A DNA stretch of 60,000 nt, from the NCBI GenBank assembly GCA_030704615.1, contig CM060733.1, positions 3,412,001-3,472,000 of the forward strand. The letters run 5' to 3'. Below are positions 47,186 through 58,889 of the stretch, piece by piece (within the stretch, counting starts at the first letter, position 1; each line of letters begins with the position of its first letter). Both the position numbers and the translations under genes were made by a program. The stretch is from Takakia lepidozioides. Its lineage: Eukaryota > Streptophyta > Takakiopsida > Takakiales > Takakiaceae. The notes under the pieces were generated by a model, which made no database searches, was not told the origin of the DNA, and saw only the letters and a program-made list of their open reading frames with translations.

Positions 47186-50100
47186 CAACTACACCCACTC
47201 TGAAGGGCACTGCAAGGAGGGAGGTCAAGCATAAAGCAGATGCTGGGTCTATAGAGGCATCAAGTCTTCCTCACTGGATGGATCCAATGAGAGTAAGTTT
47301 CTCATACATGTTTGAACCCTTTGCTTCAGTTTTGTATTATTAGATGGACGTTACCAAAAAAACCTGGGTTAGGTCTTCAAACTTGTAGTCAGGGTTCTAG
47401 AAGTTGAGGTGTCCATGGCCTTTTCGATTCTCTCGAGTGAGATGCAGGATTGTCATGCTTTCCAACTTCATGTCCTCTACACATTGCACAGTATTCACTC
47501 TGTGATCAATGATGAGAACTAAGGAAGCTGATGTCAGGCATGGGACAAACACACAATTAGACAAAAAGCATCACCTCCTGCGTGTTCTTCCAAGTAGTGA
47601 AAAAATCTGGAACTTTAGGCTAGATGTTTACGTCTGGAGAAAGCAATTTCGATGTACTTGGGGCTCCTTTGCTTCTTCCTCTGTAGTAGTCTCATTCCTG
47701 CCAGTCTTGGCGACAGCAAAATCACAGCCACATGTTTCAGTGCAGGTTTGAGGTCATACTCTCTTGCATTCCATCCCTTCATCAATTTGCACTCCCCTGT
47801 TTTTGGCAGAGTGCTTTGCCAATCTAAATCTACTGGCTACCCCCTCATGGTTGGCCTATACAATCCTACCCAACGTTTGTGACATACAGGTACCTGGAGG
47901 CACTTCAGAGAAGAGTTGCAAGGGGGAGGTCACACCTGCTCCAGGCCCTTCCACCCCTATGCAAGGCACCCCTTCCCAGCAAAAGCTGCAGCCAAGGGAG
48001 ACCCCTGAGCCTTGCTCCAATTATTCCGATACCACAAGCAATTTGCCAGGGGTTCGGGCAACCAAGAACTTGTGGAGCCAGCAGGCCCTGTCAAAAACAG
48101 TGCAGGTGTCATCAGTTCCTGTACAGGTACACACTAAAAATGTTACTGTCAAGTCCTGACTCTACTCAGTGGATTCTTGGTTTTGTTTTGAGGGTGCTAA
48201 GTGTGTCAGTCTTCATTTGATCTCTTGATATCTGAATTGTGCTTCAGGAACTGTCACAACAGCAGAAGGAGAACGTCCTTTCACTGACTGCACCAAATCT
48301 TCGCCATTCACAGTTGAGTCAAGTAGGATCTCAATCGGTACACAAAGGGGGTTCTTCCCTCTCCCAATCACACCCTCGCATAGGGCACCCTCCATTGAAC
48401 CGAGCGCTGGCCACTCTTGGGACACCAAAGAAGCCTCTTTTGGGTGATGAACTGCAACTGCAACTGCATTCTAAGCCGACCCAACAGCCCATATCAGGTT
48501 CGTCAGAGCTGCGGCCTGGTTCGCATCCTTCCCCAACTCCCAAGACCTACCATTTGGGCAGGGACAACCGATCAACTTTCTTGACCCTCAATCAAAAATG
48601 TTCTGGAACAGGTAGTGAACAGCCTATCGCAGTGCCAAAGCCCGAGCCTCTTGAGAATTCTGTTCCACTACCTCTTTCTATTGGTCCGGGACAAACAGTG
48701 CAGGACATTGGTCACCTTGGTCACAAGAAACCAGAGCATGAGAGCTCGGATGTGCATGCAGGGCTGACTCTTGGTTTGCAGACAGTGCCAGAGATCCGTA
48801 TGTGGCGCAGCAAGTTACCCACTAGCCAGACTTGGCCTGACCTGCATACACCTTCATTCAGCTCCTTAGCTCCTGGTGCGAAGGCAGAGAGGTTTAATCA
48901 AACAAGTGGGCCTTCTTTTGCCCCAAAGACCCCAATTGAAGGTATTGCATTCATGCAGTTGCTGCAGGGAGCGGCGATGGACACTGAGGTGGAGCAACCT
49001 CAAAATATGGGTGATGTCCAGATTAGGGAGGCCGAAAGCAGAAACTTGATTGTTGAGCAAGTGGGGAAACGTAAACAAACTTGCATACCATACAAGCAGC
49101 GTCATCCATTTGGAGGTTCTGAGGGAGGCCTTAGTCAAGTACAAGAGCACTTTTTGTCACTGAGAGCGGAACATGCTTTGAACCCCTTTGTGGATACCTG
49201 TCATGAACGGTCGAAGAAAAGAGTGAAGAGGAGGCCTATCAACCAGACAAGCATCCCGGGGCCTGTAGTTATGACTGTCGACAGAGATCAGTGGTCTAGC
49301 CAAACAGTTTCTCAGATGGACAGTGGTGGTACACAGTTTCACAGAAAACACAACTTCTTTCCAGACAAACTCAGCCATGAGGACTCGGCCACATCCTCCC
49401 CAGTGGGTGGGTCGGCTATGAGCCTGTTGCAAAGGAAGCCTAAGGATTTGCCTGGGATGCTTGAGCCAGGGGATGAGAGTGCAGCTAATGGCAACAATCC
49501 TGCATCTGGGACTGTGATTGAGAAGGTACTAGCCAAGATCCTGGACATGCCGACTTCAGAGAACAAGACGGTGGTGGTGAAGAAAACTCCAAAGAGGGTC
49601 CATAACCGCAATCCTCAATCCCCTCCTACAAGGCATGAGGCACTGCTGATGGCAGACACAGAGGGGAGGATTGGTTCTCCAGTTAAAAACCATCAAAAAA
49701 TGTCACCGAAATTTTCCCCTCCCTTCACTATGCCAACTGCAGAAAGTTCCCCAATTTTTGCTCGGATGATGTCATGCTCTTTGCAGGGATTGTCAGATGT
49801 GAAGGCCCCAGGGAAACCTTCTCCACAAACCAGTCGAGTGGAAGATGAAGGAGACGAGATTGTACAAGAGGAGAGGGTGCGGCAACCACCGACAGGCTCT
49901 AAACTTCTCGGTGTTCCTGCATATGCCCCTATGCCCGCAGCTCACTTGACTTTTTCAGCTGGAGAACCCTCATTGCCTTTGTCTCTGAACTTCTCACCAA
50001 AACCCCCTAGTCCCTTGGGACTGAGTCCAAAGGTCTCCACAGGTCAGTGTAAACCTCTTGAGCAGTTCACTGTCAATCCCAATAATTTGTGAAGCTTGGT

Positions 50101-51432
50101 CGGTTCTGCTCTAGGTTCTTTTGTAGGATTTTCTGATTGCTTGTCTGGAACGGCTTTTGCTTCCTCTTTTGTCATTGCAAGGTAAGAGGTTCTAACAATG
50201 CTTGAATCCTCATCTTCCATTCCAATGATCATTGTGGCATGGTCAAAACTTCGCATAAATGAATCCCTTATTCCGACTTGTTGAGTACTCCTAACATTCT
50301 GAAAGGAACTTGCCTAGACGTTTCTTGGAAAGATGGTGGGAAAGGGAGTTAGAGTGTCTTATCTGAACCTGAATTTTATCATCAGGTATGTTTGCTTCAC
50401 CAGAAGAGGAATGGGGAAAATCTCTTGCTCTCTCTGCCATCCCTGCGGCTTCTCCTGCTGAGGTGGACTCCAATCCAGGCAGGCATAGGCTACTGAATTA
50501 TCAAGAGCGCTTTATACAGTTGCAGGCATTTCTCAAAAGCTGCGATGAAAGCGATCAGAAGGATTTGCTGCAAGGTATGTTCTAGACAGGATGGTTGATC
50601 TGTCTGAATAGTCCATTGTCTAGAGTTTCTTTTTTAGTTCCAGATGCCGGGGAGGAGATTGTTGCCCTTTCCCTTCTGATTGTTGGGTGCGAATGTATCC
50701 TAATGGGATACTAACCCACAACATCCTGTGGGTACCACAACGGTCTCAGAAAGTGACCTTGCACAGCCAATTACTAGAGATTGATGGTTCAATGAGTTCT
50801 GCGATTGGCATCAGATAAGACATGCTACGTTGACTCCTGCATTGCATCCCTCTCTGGTTGACAGAATTGTTGTAAGCAGGCTGATTTACAATGTTATTGT
50901 AGTTACTTTCTGCCAATATTATGCTTATGATTCAACTTGGCTGTGTATGTATATCAGCGTTGCGGTCGCTTTCAGCAGCTGCTCGAAGTGGCCATGCTGT
51001 TGAACTGGAGACTCGAGCAATGTGGCTTTCTATTGAAGAAGGTAATTCCAGGTCCGGAATTTTTGCTGGAATCTTTCCGATAGTATGTGGCCTGTTTTCC
51101 AGTGGTCCTTGCCATGAAATGTTAGGAGATAATGTATCTGCTGCAGCTGGTTGAAGGGTTTCGTTAGCCATATTTTTATGGCATTTTGTTTTTCTTTTCG
51201 CTGTGCAGGTAAGGAAATGAGTCGAGTGAAGACACTCAATGTGATGGGACGGGGTATGTACCCCAGATTGCAAAATGAGTTGGGTGGAGAGACTCCGCAG
51301 GGTGTGCGATTGCCTGCATTTAGCAACCAAGCAGAGCTGAGTCAGCAGACATTTCGTGGTTCCACTGCACAGATGCTGATGTCAGCATCTTCGCCCTCAT
51401 CAGTCCATGCTGCTGCCCCAAATTTCACCTAG
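47186..51432 (+). CDS. Multi-exon gene, unknown plant protein
   Basis: Six exons join with consistent phase and GT-AG borders: 47186-47292 (TTPTLKGTARREVK, SLPHWMDPMR), 47890-48126 (Pro/Ser/Gln-rich), 48248-50042 (about 600 residues, Ser/Pro/Gln-rich, disordered-looking), 50386-50574, 50958-51041 and 51209-51432 (stop at 51430). The last three encode a compact, charged helical module (NYQERFIQLQAFLKSCDESD, ALRSLSAAARSGHAVELETR, AMWLSIEEGKEMSRVKTLNV) that looks conserved; I have the impression that uncharacterised plant proteins end this way, but I cannot name the family. A basic motif KKRVKRRP suggests nuclear location. Earlier exons between 44757 and 47186 exist but are unresolved; a 26-base exon at 46943-46968 would fit the phase. 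The start codon is not identified, and function is unknown. Confidence 0.75.
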
Positions 51433-53575
51433 AAGTTGTCTTGATTGGAGTGAGAGGACATCTGTCAGTTCTGCCCAAAAGAGGTGCCTTCCCCTGCGAC
51501 TATTCGTCTTAAAGAGATTTATAGGGAGGGAATGTCCTCTTTAAGTTAATTACAGGTGGCAACAAACCCTGTAGCTCTTTATGGAGGGATCATAGAAAGA
51601 AATATTCATTGAGAAATATTCATTTGCTTGCCATAATAGCCTTGTTGTATGTATATGCTTTAACCAATACTTTCTTGTGGCATTTGTTGTCAGGGCAATG
51701 CAATGTTGCATGGATGCTGTACACAGAGTGAGGGTCAATGAGCTCCCTGGACAGCTCCCCCTAAAAAAGGGGTTTGGTTGTTTGAGACCCCGCAATTTTC
51801 CAATGTACATTCACACCTGCACAATTCAGCTTCTGGAATTCCTTTTATAGCCTGATCTTGTCAAAACTTCATCATTTGTGCAGTACGCCTGTATGGCTGG
51901 ATTAGACCTTTGTCATGCATGCAATATCCTAGCAAGGAGAGACAAACCCTCCATCCTACTCACAGCTAGCCAAATGGCATTGTCCAACATGGAATGTTGG
52001 GTTCCTGGGCCTGACTCCATAGCAGTGAGGCAATGTGAAAATTTTGTATAGAAACCTGTAGGGAATTGTGACTCTGGCAACTGGGAAGAGCTTTCACCCA
52101 TTTCTTGTGCAGGATATGGTGATTGTTTCCTGCCCCAAGGTGTTCCACATTGGCATTGGTTGATTTATCGACTCTACAATGTAATTTGCTCAAATTTGTT
52201 TTTCTACACCTTGTCTGTGCCCTTTCCTTGTATCTCATTTATAGACACTAAGTTTATTTGCTCTTAGCCTTGCAGTATTTCCAGGTCTCCTTCATGTTTG
52301 TGACAGTAGAGAGTCATATTTCTAACTGAAGGCTGGTGGTAGTACGCGATGCATTTGTCAAATAAAACTTGACAGAGTTCCATTGTGGCGGTAGTTATCT
52401 GTTAGGATCCACTACAAGCTGTGAAAGTATTATATGATAGTTCTGAGCTCCACAGTTCTACTATCTGTGTGTGATGAGAATCACATATGATTTCTGTGTT
52501 CTTAAACCTCAACGACACTCCTCAGGAAGGGATGTACATGAATTTCAAAACCTGACTAATTCTTTTGGTTGCTGGCATTAATGATATTCCCCTGCAGACA
52601 AGCATTTGTGTAAGGCGAAAGTGCTTGCAGATGGCCTTTAAAAGACCAGACCTGTAACAAGCTCATATGCCACTCAAACATTCACTTCTGTGCACTGATG
52701 CTCACAAACTGGCACAGTTCATGTATCTAAGAAGTGTTTGGAGGCTGATTATGACCAGGCAAATGCATGTTCGCAAATTGTGTAGATTATATTTCAACCT
52801 GGATCAGAATTCCACAGCATTTGGGATGTGTCACACTGCTTTAGGGAGAAATGTGAAATTGTGCACCAACAGAATCTATACATGACCGCACTAATAACTC
52901 GTACCCATTCCCTCTACAAGGGATTGAGCATATCTTATCTGCAATGGTTCAAGGCCATAAACGTGGAGGAAATCACCTAGAAGGGAAAACCATATATCTC
53001 ACATTGTTGAAGTTTCTGAGAGCAACTTCTGAAGGAGCAATGCTTTTGACAAAGAACTGTGCAAATTACATGTGTGTTATGCTCTTATCAGCGGGGCTGC
53101 AACCCTTACAGATCGACAATGAAAGTGCAGTTCTAATCTCGCTTCTGATCTTCTGTGTGATCAAATTTCAGCTTTGCAGGAAAGAGGTCAGTGTCAGAAA
53201 CATCATGGCGTAGGGAAGCTTGGTTTGGTTGCAGCTGGTTTCCACAAGAAAACCTAGACTTTTGTGCCTAAGCTAAGATTGCAAGTGCAGCCTCGAAGAG
53301 ATGTTAATATGTTGTTTTGGACAACAGGGTATGGCATACCAAATGCCTGACAATTCTACTATCATCTACAACCCTCACAAATCAAATGCCCATGTCTTCA
53401 TCCCACTTGTTCAGCAAATATTCTCTAATAGATTCTTAGATCCTTTAAAATTATGCTTAGATGCTTTCAACTTTGATTTGTTGGGCATGTGGTACACGAA
53501 GGAATGCCGTATGACCACGTCCCTCGACAAATCAACCTACTTGTTCACACCACTTGTTGACAACATGGGCGTCAA
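51433..53575. other. 3' flank of the unknown gene, no further gene seen
   Basis: It includes the probable 3' UTR. The remaining sequence has only short frames without domains. No repeat family recognised. Confidence 0.5.
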
Positions 53576-53577
53576 TA

Positions 53578-53690
53578 ACGTAGGTGGCGCCACTAAGGCA
53601 CGCGGCGCCAACAAGGTTCGTGGCGCCACTAAGGCACGCGGCACCAACAAGGTTAGTGGCACCAACAAGCTTAATGGTGCTGTCAAGTTA
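53578..53690. repeat. GGCGCCACTAAGGC / GGCGCCAACAAGG array
   Basis: About six imperfect 15-18-base units alternating GGCGCCACTAAGGCACGC and GGCGCCAACAAGGTTCGT, decaying to GGCACCAACAAG and GGTGCTGTCAAG. On the plus strand they would encode GATKARGANKVRGATKARG. The array ends just before the LTR-like sequence at 53702. Confidence 0.85.
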
Positions 53691-53701
53691 TTTTACCACT
53701 A

Positions 53702-54120
53702 GTGTGAAGTTAGCTAGGAAATAGCTAGCTTTTATATATTGACATTTGGGATTGACCCAAGTGTCAATCCAGGGGCCAATACATGTTTGGGCACCTGGCG
53801 TTGTTATCTTCACGGCAGATCGCGGTGGGCTCATCTTTATCGAGTTGAGCCTCACCACGTCTAGCTATGGCGCCGTAGTGTGGATTCCCCATGGCGTAGG
53901 GTGCACTTGGCTCGACTTAATATATGAGTGATGTTTTCATGTGCAAGTGTGTGAGTTTGAGAGAGTTTGTATGCTTGTATTATCTCTTTTCCTTATCACT
54001 CGAGAAAGATCAGCTCGAGTATGTGAGTGCCAGGTTCGAGTTGTTTTGTAGCACTTGTGTTTTCATGAGAAGCGGTTCAGCCTCGAGTGTAGGGATCCAT
54101 GCGTGAACCTATCCAAAGCG
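53702..54120 (+). mobile_element. LTR-like sequence, plus strand
   Basis: It begins TGTGAAGTTAGCTAGGAAAT and matches the minus-strand copies at 915 and 549 (AAGTGTCAATCCAGGG, GGCTCATCTTT, TCGAGTTGAGCCTC, CTATGGCGC, then a TATA region and a CTC/GAG-rich leader). The right end is not defined and could lie further downstream. It may be the left LTR of the gag-protease-methyltransferase element, which is only inferred from position; an intervening independent insertion cannot be excluded. Confidence 0.55.
53918..53925 (+). promoter_or_regulatory. TATA-like box of the LTR
   Basis: TAATATAT follows CTCGACT. The corresponding place in the copy at 1-549 is GACTTATATAA, so a TATA element is conserved at this point of the LTR, as expected for the U3 promoter. 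Confidence 0.5.
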
Positions 54121-56232
54121 GATAGAGTGCAAAGGCGAACAGGTTGCAGGTTTGAATGGATAGAGAGGCGGATAGCCTATGTTGAAGAGCGGCGTTGCAT
54201 AGCTCAACGCTATGGCAACCAAGTTTGGGCTTCTAGTGTGAAGCGGAGGAGATGCTGGCCACGAGTGGGCGAATTGGTGGTCGTCTTTTTCAGTTGCAGG
54301 CCGAGTTAAGAAGCTGCAGGAATGTGGGATGCGCATGGGAAGCTAGCATGTTGCAGGTTGGAGATGATATGATCAGCTCCAGGTATTTCTGCGGGTAGAT
54401 GAGGAGCAGCCGAATGGTGGAGCTGCGAGGGGATGCATCGCAGCCCGTTGGGAGCTTCAGCTCTAAGTTCATGAAGAGGTATGAGTGAAGAGAGGGGGCT
54501 GGTCCCTCTTGTGTGCAAATCAGTGCACTTGTGAAGCATATGCTGAGTTGGAGTTTCAATCTGAAACTCAGCAATGTAAGGGCTCTTGCAAGAGCGGGGC
54601 TGGAAGGGCAGCAACGAGGCGCCCTAGAGCCAAGGGAGATGCATGAGAAGTGCAGGTGCACCAAGTTTGTAAAGGTGTGTATTTTTAGATTTGTTTTTGT
54701 GAGCTTCATGAATAAAAGGGAGCTTGTTGGGCAGTATATAGCTTGCTTGTTGAGTTGGAGGCACTTCTAGTGGGCCGTAAGAGCTCAGGAGTGCAGGGCG
54801 ACGGGGCTGATGGCTCCGCAGAAGCCATAGCTCGTCGGCAGCAGGTGCTGGAGCAAACCCCAGCTCAGGAAGAGCTCGGGAACGCGTGGGAACGCCCCGG
54901 GAACTCATGGGAACTCGTTGGGAGTTCCAGGGAACGCAGGGAATAATGGCCGTGATGGGCCGTTGGAGCGGTATCACGAGATACCACGAGCCCAGGTCGT
55001 GATGGTTGACCGTGACCGTTGGAAGTCGTGATGCGGACACAACGGGTGGGCACAGTGACCAGCTCGTGGGGATGGCGGGTCGTGAAGGCTCGTGGGAGTG
55101 GTACCACGGGGTATCACTGGGCAGCCCGTGGCCAACGAGTGCCTAGGGCGGGCCGTGAGGGTAGTGGCGGTTGGAGCCACGGAAGGCCGCGAACAGGCAG
55201 AGTGACCCAAAAAAAAAAAAAAAAAAAAAAACTTTTTTCACTCGTTTCGTGGGACCTTGATAGGGAGGCTGGGCTCTGAAGAACAACGGTTCTGAGCTAG
55301 CTGATCCGGCAGAAAAGTCGAAATTGCCTCCCTATTGCGTTTTAACAAAGGGGATTACTTCTCTTCAAGTAATCTTTTCGGGTTTTCAGCCCAGTTCTTA
55401 ACTATGGGGGAGACCAGCCTGCAGGTAATTCCTTTGGACAGAATGTTGTTGGGGCCTATATGTACCTCTATTTGCTCCATCTTTGAACCTTCAGTGAATG
55501 GTTTCCTGAGGTGATTCCATTCTGAGGAATGGCTGGTGGACGTAAGGAGGCACTGGCGGACCCTGTGGAGGCTTGCATGGGGCCTTGGAGGCCAAGTTTC
55601 ATGAGCTCGTGGAGGGCGGTTTGAGGAGTGTCTACAGGATGCTCTCATGGTCATGCAAGTGAGAGAAGAGAAAAAAAAAAAGGTGTTGGGATGAGAGCGT
55701 GCTGGGGATAGGCATTGCTTTAGCTTCCCTTCCTCGGAGTTTTCCACCTTCTCTGTAGGCCGAGACCTTTCTGTAGGTGGAGGCAAGAGTCAGTCCGGGT
55801 TTGGGCTGGGTTGCAGGAGCGACATTGTGGAGAGATTTTTGGTGTGGGGGAGTTGTTGTTTTCATTCTTGTGGTTGGATCCCCTCCACACCTGCATGCTT
55901 GATTGTGTGGCATGCTAGTTTTGTGTGGGCGTTTGATTTTATAGGTGGTGGACTTGGGCTTGATCGCCAATCCCACCCTAGAGCATGTTGTCAATGGTGA
56001 GGCTGGATTGATGACCAGTCAGACCATCTTTGTTACTCATGTGATGAGGTTGGAGATGATGACCAGCCAACCATATGAGTGCTTGCGGTGGATGCAGATG
56101 CAGGTGCAGGCTATGTTATGAACCTAGTATTCCAAACCATAAGCCGCATCAGGTTCTCTACCCGGTTACCTTGTGGAGAGGGGGTTAGAGACAGGTTCAT
56201 GACCGGTTGAGTGTCAGTTTGTCAACACGGAG
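54121..56232 (+). other. Leader region before gag
   Basis: GC-rich sequence with many CGTG/GGGAACTC words (54840-55190), a 23-base poly-A run at 55209-55231 and an open plus frame (about 55945-56118) reading VVDLGLIANPTLEHVVNGEA and RLEMMTSQPYECLRWMQMQV. The last part could be the beginning of a Gag-like ORF. No primer-binding site complementary to a tRNA was found. Confidence 0.4.
55209..55231. repeat. Poly-A run
   Basis: Twenty-three consecutive A on the plus strand, flanked by GACCC and CTTTTTTC. It may be a remnant insertion tail or a simple-sequence expansion. Confidence 0.95.
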
Positions 56233-57207
56233 GTGCCACTAGTTGCTGGGGAAAGTGCCGGTATGAGCACTAGCGATACTAGCGGGTATACGAGACGGGG
56301 TGTGCGGTTTAGGCCACCTTCACCTCATGTGTCTTCTACGGAAGGTTCTGATTCGGATTGTGAATCAGGAGGACTCACACCGGCAGTGCAAGTTGTTTTC
56401 TTGCCATTGTTGTGGGACATAATGGAGGAGATGTATGGAGCCACCAAGGGGCCACGAAGGTACTCTGGAGCGGTGGGCACCATTGAGTTGGATGATTTCA
56501 TTCAAGAGTTTGATAATTGGTGTGACTTGCAGCAAATGCGCAATCCATAACTGTTTACGCATTTTATGGCATGGAAGGGGCTGTTTCAGTACCTTGAGGG
56601 GCCGCCCATGGATGATTACCATGAGTTTAGGCGGGGGCACGATATTGAGATTGAGGAGTGGAGGATGTACTGGTCACCCAACTATGTCTCCATCACTAGA
56701 GGCACAAGGGAAGCAGCCACACCGGCAGCTGCAGCTACAACAGCAGCTTCCACGAGCAGTAGTGGGACTAGTGGTACAGCAACTACGATGTCCACCCAAG
56801 CTACTGCTGCACCAGCACCAGTGGCGGCGCCTGCCTTCAACCCTGTTGTGGAGTTCTTCGAAGAGTTGAGAATGAACTACCAAGGGGTGAGGACAGAGAA
56901 GTTGAGGAGCTTGCAAGAGTTCCAACGGAAGCCTACTGAGAGCTTGAGGGAGGCTTTCACTCGCATGAGGCGCTTGATTATGTAACCCAAGGGGTTACGG
57001 AGGCTCAAGCAGTCCAATTCTGGTATGGGATATTGGACAAGGAGCTGAGGAGAAGGGTGCGGGATGCAACTCTCCTACAAGCGGCCCAACCCACCTTAGC
57101 AAATGTGTTTTTGCTGGCAGAGCGGATAGAGCTCAACATGGTGGAGGAACGAGTGGTCATGGTGGGATTTGCTAAGGAGGCACCACGGGGTAGTGATGCT
57201 CCTAGCT
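56233..57207 (+). pseudogene. Ty3/gypsy Gag, broken by stops and a frameshift
   Basis: The frame from the ATG at 56233 has a Ser-rich start (SSTEGSDSDCESGG), then FIQEFDNWCDLQQM, GLFQYLEGPPMDDYHEFRRG, FFEELRMNYQGVRTEKLRSL and EFQRKPTESLREAFTRMRRL, the helical capsid-like pattern of Ty3 Gag with an Ala/Thr/Ser-rich linker (56710-56830). An in-frame TAA at 56548 and a change of frame near 56982 interrupt it. It resumes as VTQGVTEAQAVQFWYGILDK, ELRRRVRDATLLQAAQPTLA and NVFLLAERIELNMVEERVVM, typical of the retrotransposon Gag C-terminal half, and meets another stop near 57207. Gag would form the particle that packages element RNA; this copy cannot make it intact. Confidence 0.85.
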
Positions 57208-57309
57208 AGCCACTACCTCAACGTGCTCAAGACAAGGGAAGAGCAGAAAGGACCTCAGATGCAGGGGTCTCTCCCTTCATTTGCTAGCCAACAACGGGCA
57301 GATGTGGTG

Positions 57310-57438
57310 TGCTGGACATGTGGAGGACCCCATGTCAAGAAGGATTGCCCAGAGGGAGGCAATGGTTTGGCACCGGCACAGCCTACATAGTTGCAGTGTG
57401 GGCATTGTGGCAAGTACGGGCATGGAGAGGCCCAGTGC
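57310..57438 (+). pseudogene. Two nucleocapsid zinc knuckles
   Basis: The first is CWTCGGPHVKKDC (57310-57348), with spacing Cx2Cx3Hx4C, one residue short of the canonical knuckle. The second is CGHCGKYGHGEAQC (57397-57438), with canonical Cx2Cx4Hx4C spacing. Both lie in the same frame, separated by an in-frame TAG at 57388. A Gly/Arg-rich RNA-binding-like tail (GGRGRGGAAQRGRGGQARGA) follows. Together they identify the nucleocapsid part of Gag. Confidence 0.93.
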
Positions 57439-57732
57439 TATGGTTTGCATCCTGAGTTGCGCCCAGGCCAGTTCCAAGGGAACAATGGTGGCCGGGGGCG
57501 AGGTGGAGCAGCCCAGAGAGGACGAGGTGGCCAGGCACGAGGTGCATGCCAAGGGCAAGCTCAACATGGCCAAGGACGCGGAGGTCAGGGTGGTGACCAA
57601 GGCATGGCCAACCGGCTTCAGCAGCTAGAGCAGAGGCTCGTTGCCATGGCCACAGCTCAGGTGGTACCGGCTCCAAGGCCGGATGCTCCACCTCCTGCTC
57701 CTGAGGGAGGAGACTTAGGAGGCATGGGATTC

Positions 57733-57868
57733 ATGTGTGGGGCAGCACTACCACTAGTGAGGGGTGCCACTAACACTACCACTATGGGTGGGGCACCACT
57801 ACCACTAGTGAGGGGTGCCACTACCACTACCACTATGTGCGGGGCACCACTACCACTAGTGCAAGTGG
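57733..57868. repeat. 51-bp tandem repeat in the Gag-protease linker
   Basis: Two and a half copies of a 51-base unit coding GAPLPLVRGATTTTTMC-like repeats (GGGGCACCACTACCACTAGT followed by GAGGGGTGCCACTACCACTA). Units differ by a few bases. The repeat keeps frame. Confidence 0.9.
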
Positions 57869-58425
57869 AGTCAGTTGCGGCAGTGACTCGAGGAGCAGCA
57901 CGAGTTCCTGAGCCACGGTGTGCAGAGGTGGAGTTGGATCCACAGCGTGGGGAGGCAAGCCGTCAGGCCAGGCTTCCTCAGTCATTCACATTGGCGGAGA
58001 CAGTGTCGACGCCGTCCATGGCACCTAGTTCTCGCCCGACTGTTACCGAGGCGGAGGTTACTATGCCATTGGGGAGAGGTACACGGGCAGCACCACTACC
58101 TAGTGTTGCCAAGGCTACGGCAGCTAGTGTGCTGTTGGGGGCGGCCACAGCTGTGTGCCAGGCTCCATTGTTCTCGGCTACCATGATTGCGACGCCGGGG
58201 GTAAGACCAGCTGAGGTGTTCAGGCTGGCAGCTACACTCTGTGAGAGTGGGGAGGTTACTTCATCTTCTGCGGAGATAGTGGGAGGTGTAGTGCCGGAGG
58301 GATCCTCGGATGTGAGGGTCAAGACTGCCACGGCGGAGCCATGGCAAGCTGCAACTGCCAGGTTGATGGAGCTGTCAGCTAGGCCAGCCATTGAGCGTGC
58401 CATGGTGACACCTGGTGACACCTGA

Positions 58426-58860
58426 CACCATGGCATTTTCTATTTGAGTGGACCGGCAGGCAAGAGGTACCGGCCATTGCGAGTCTTGTTGGACTCGGGA
58501 GCTCAGCCATTGATGCTGGGCAGAGCTGCTATTGCAAGCTTGGGCCTCACGGAGGCGGATATGGAGCCGTGCCCTTTCCAGATACAGACATCTCTGGGAG
58601 GATCAGAGCAGGCTTGAGGCATGACACGGCGTGTGTTGGCTATCAGACTACAGCCGAATCATCCTACAAATGGCTTAGTGATAAGAGCCAAGGTCATTGT
58701 GACAGACGCAGTCTCGTACGATGTCCTTGTTGGTGGGGCAGTGTTGTACCCCATGCGCTTCACCCTGGATTTTTGGGAGGAGTCAGCTTCCTATAGGCCT
58801 CAATGGCAGTCAGGGGAGGGCCGGTGTGTGCAGCTCCCTGTGACGTTAATAAGAGGAGTT
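58426..58860 (+). pseudogene. Retropepsin-like aspartic protease
   Basis: In the same frame as the zinc knuckles, beyond a TGA at 58423, the sequence reads RYRPLRVLLDSGAQPLMLGR with the catalytic Asp-Ser-Gly at 58492-58500. Later come CPFQIQTSLGGSEQA and, after a second in-frame TGA near 58615, LAIRLQPNHPTNGLVIRAKV and VTDAVSYDVLVGGAVLYPMR, the position of the conserved ILG-type strand of gypsy proteases. The protease would cleave the Gag-Pol polyprotein. The frame is lost near 58860-58890, where the reading passes to the next frame. Confidence 0.85.
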
Positions 58861-58889
58861 GCGACAAGATGCCAACACTGGCAACATTC

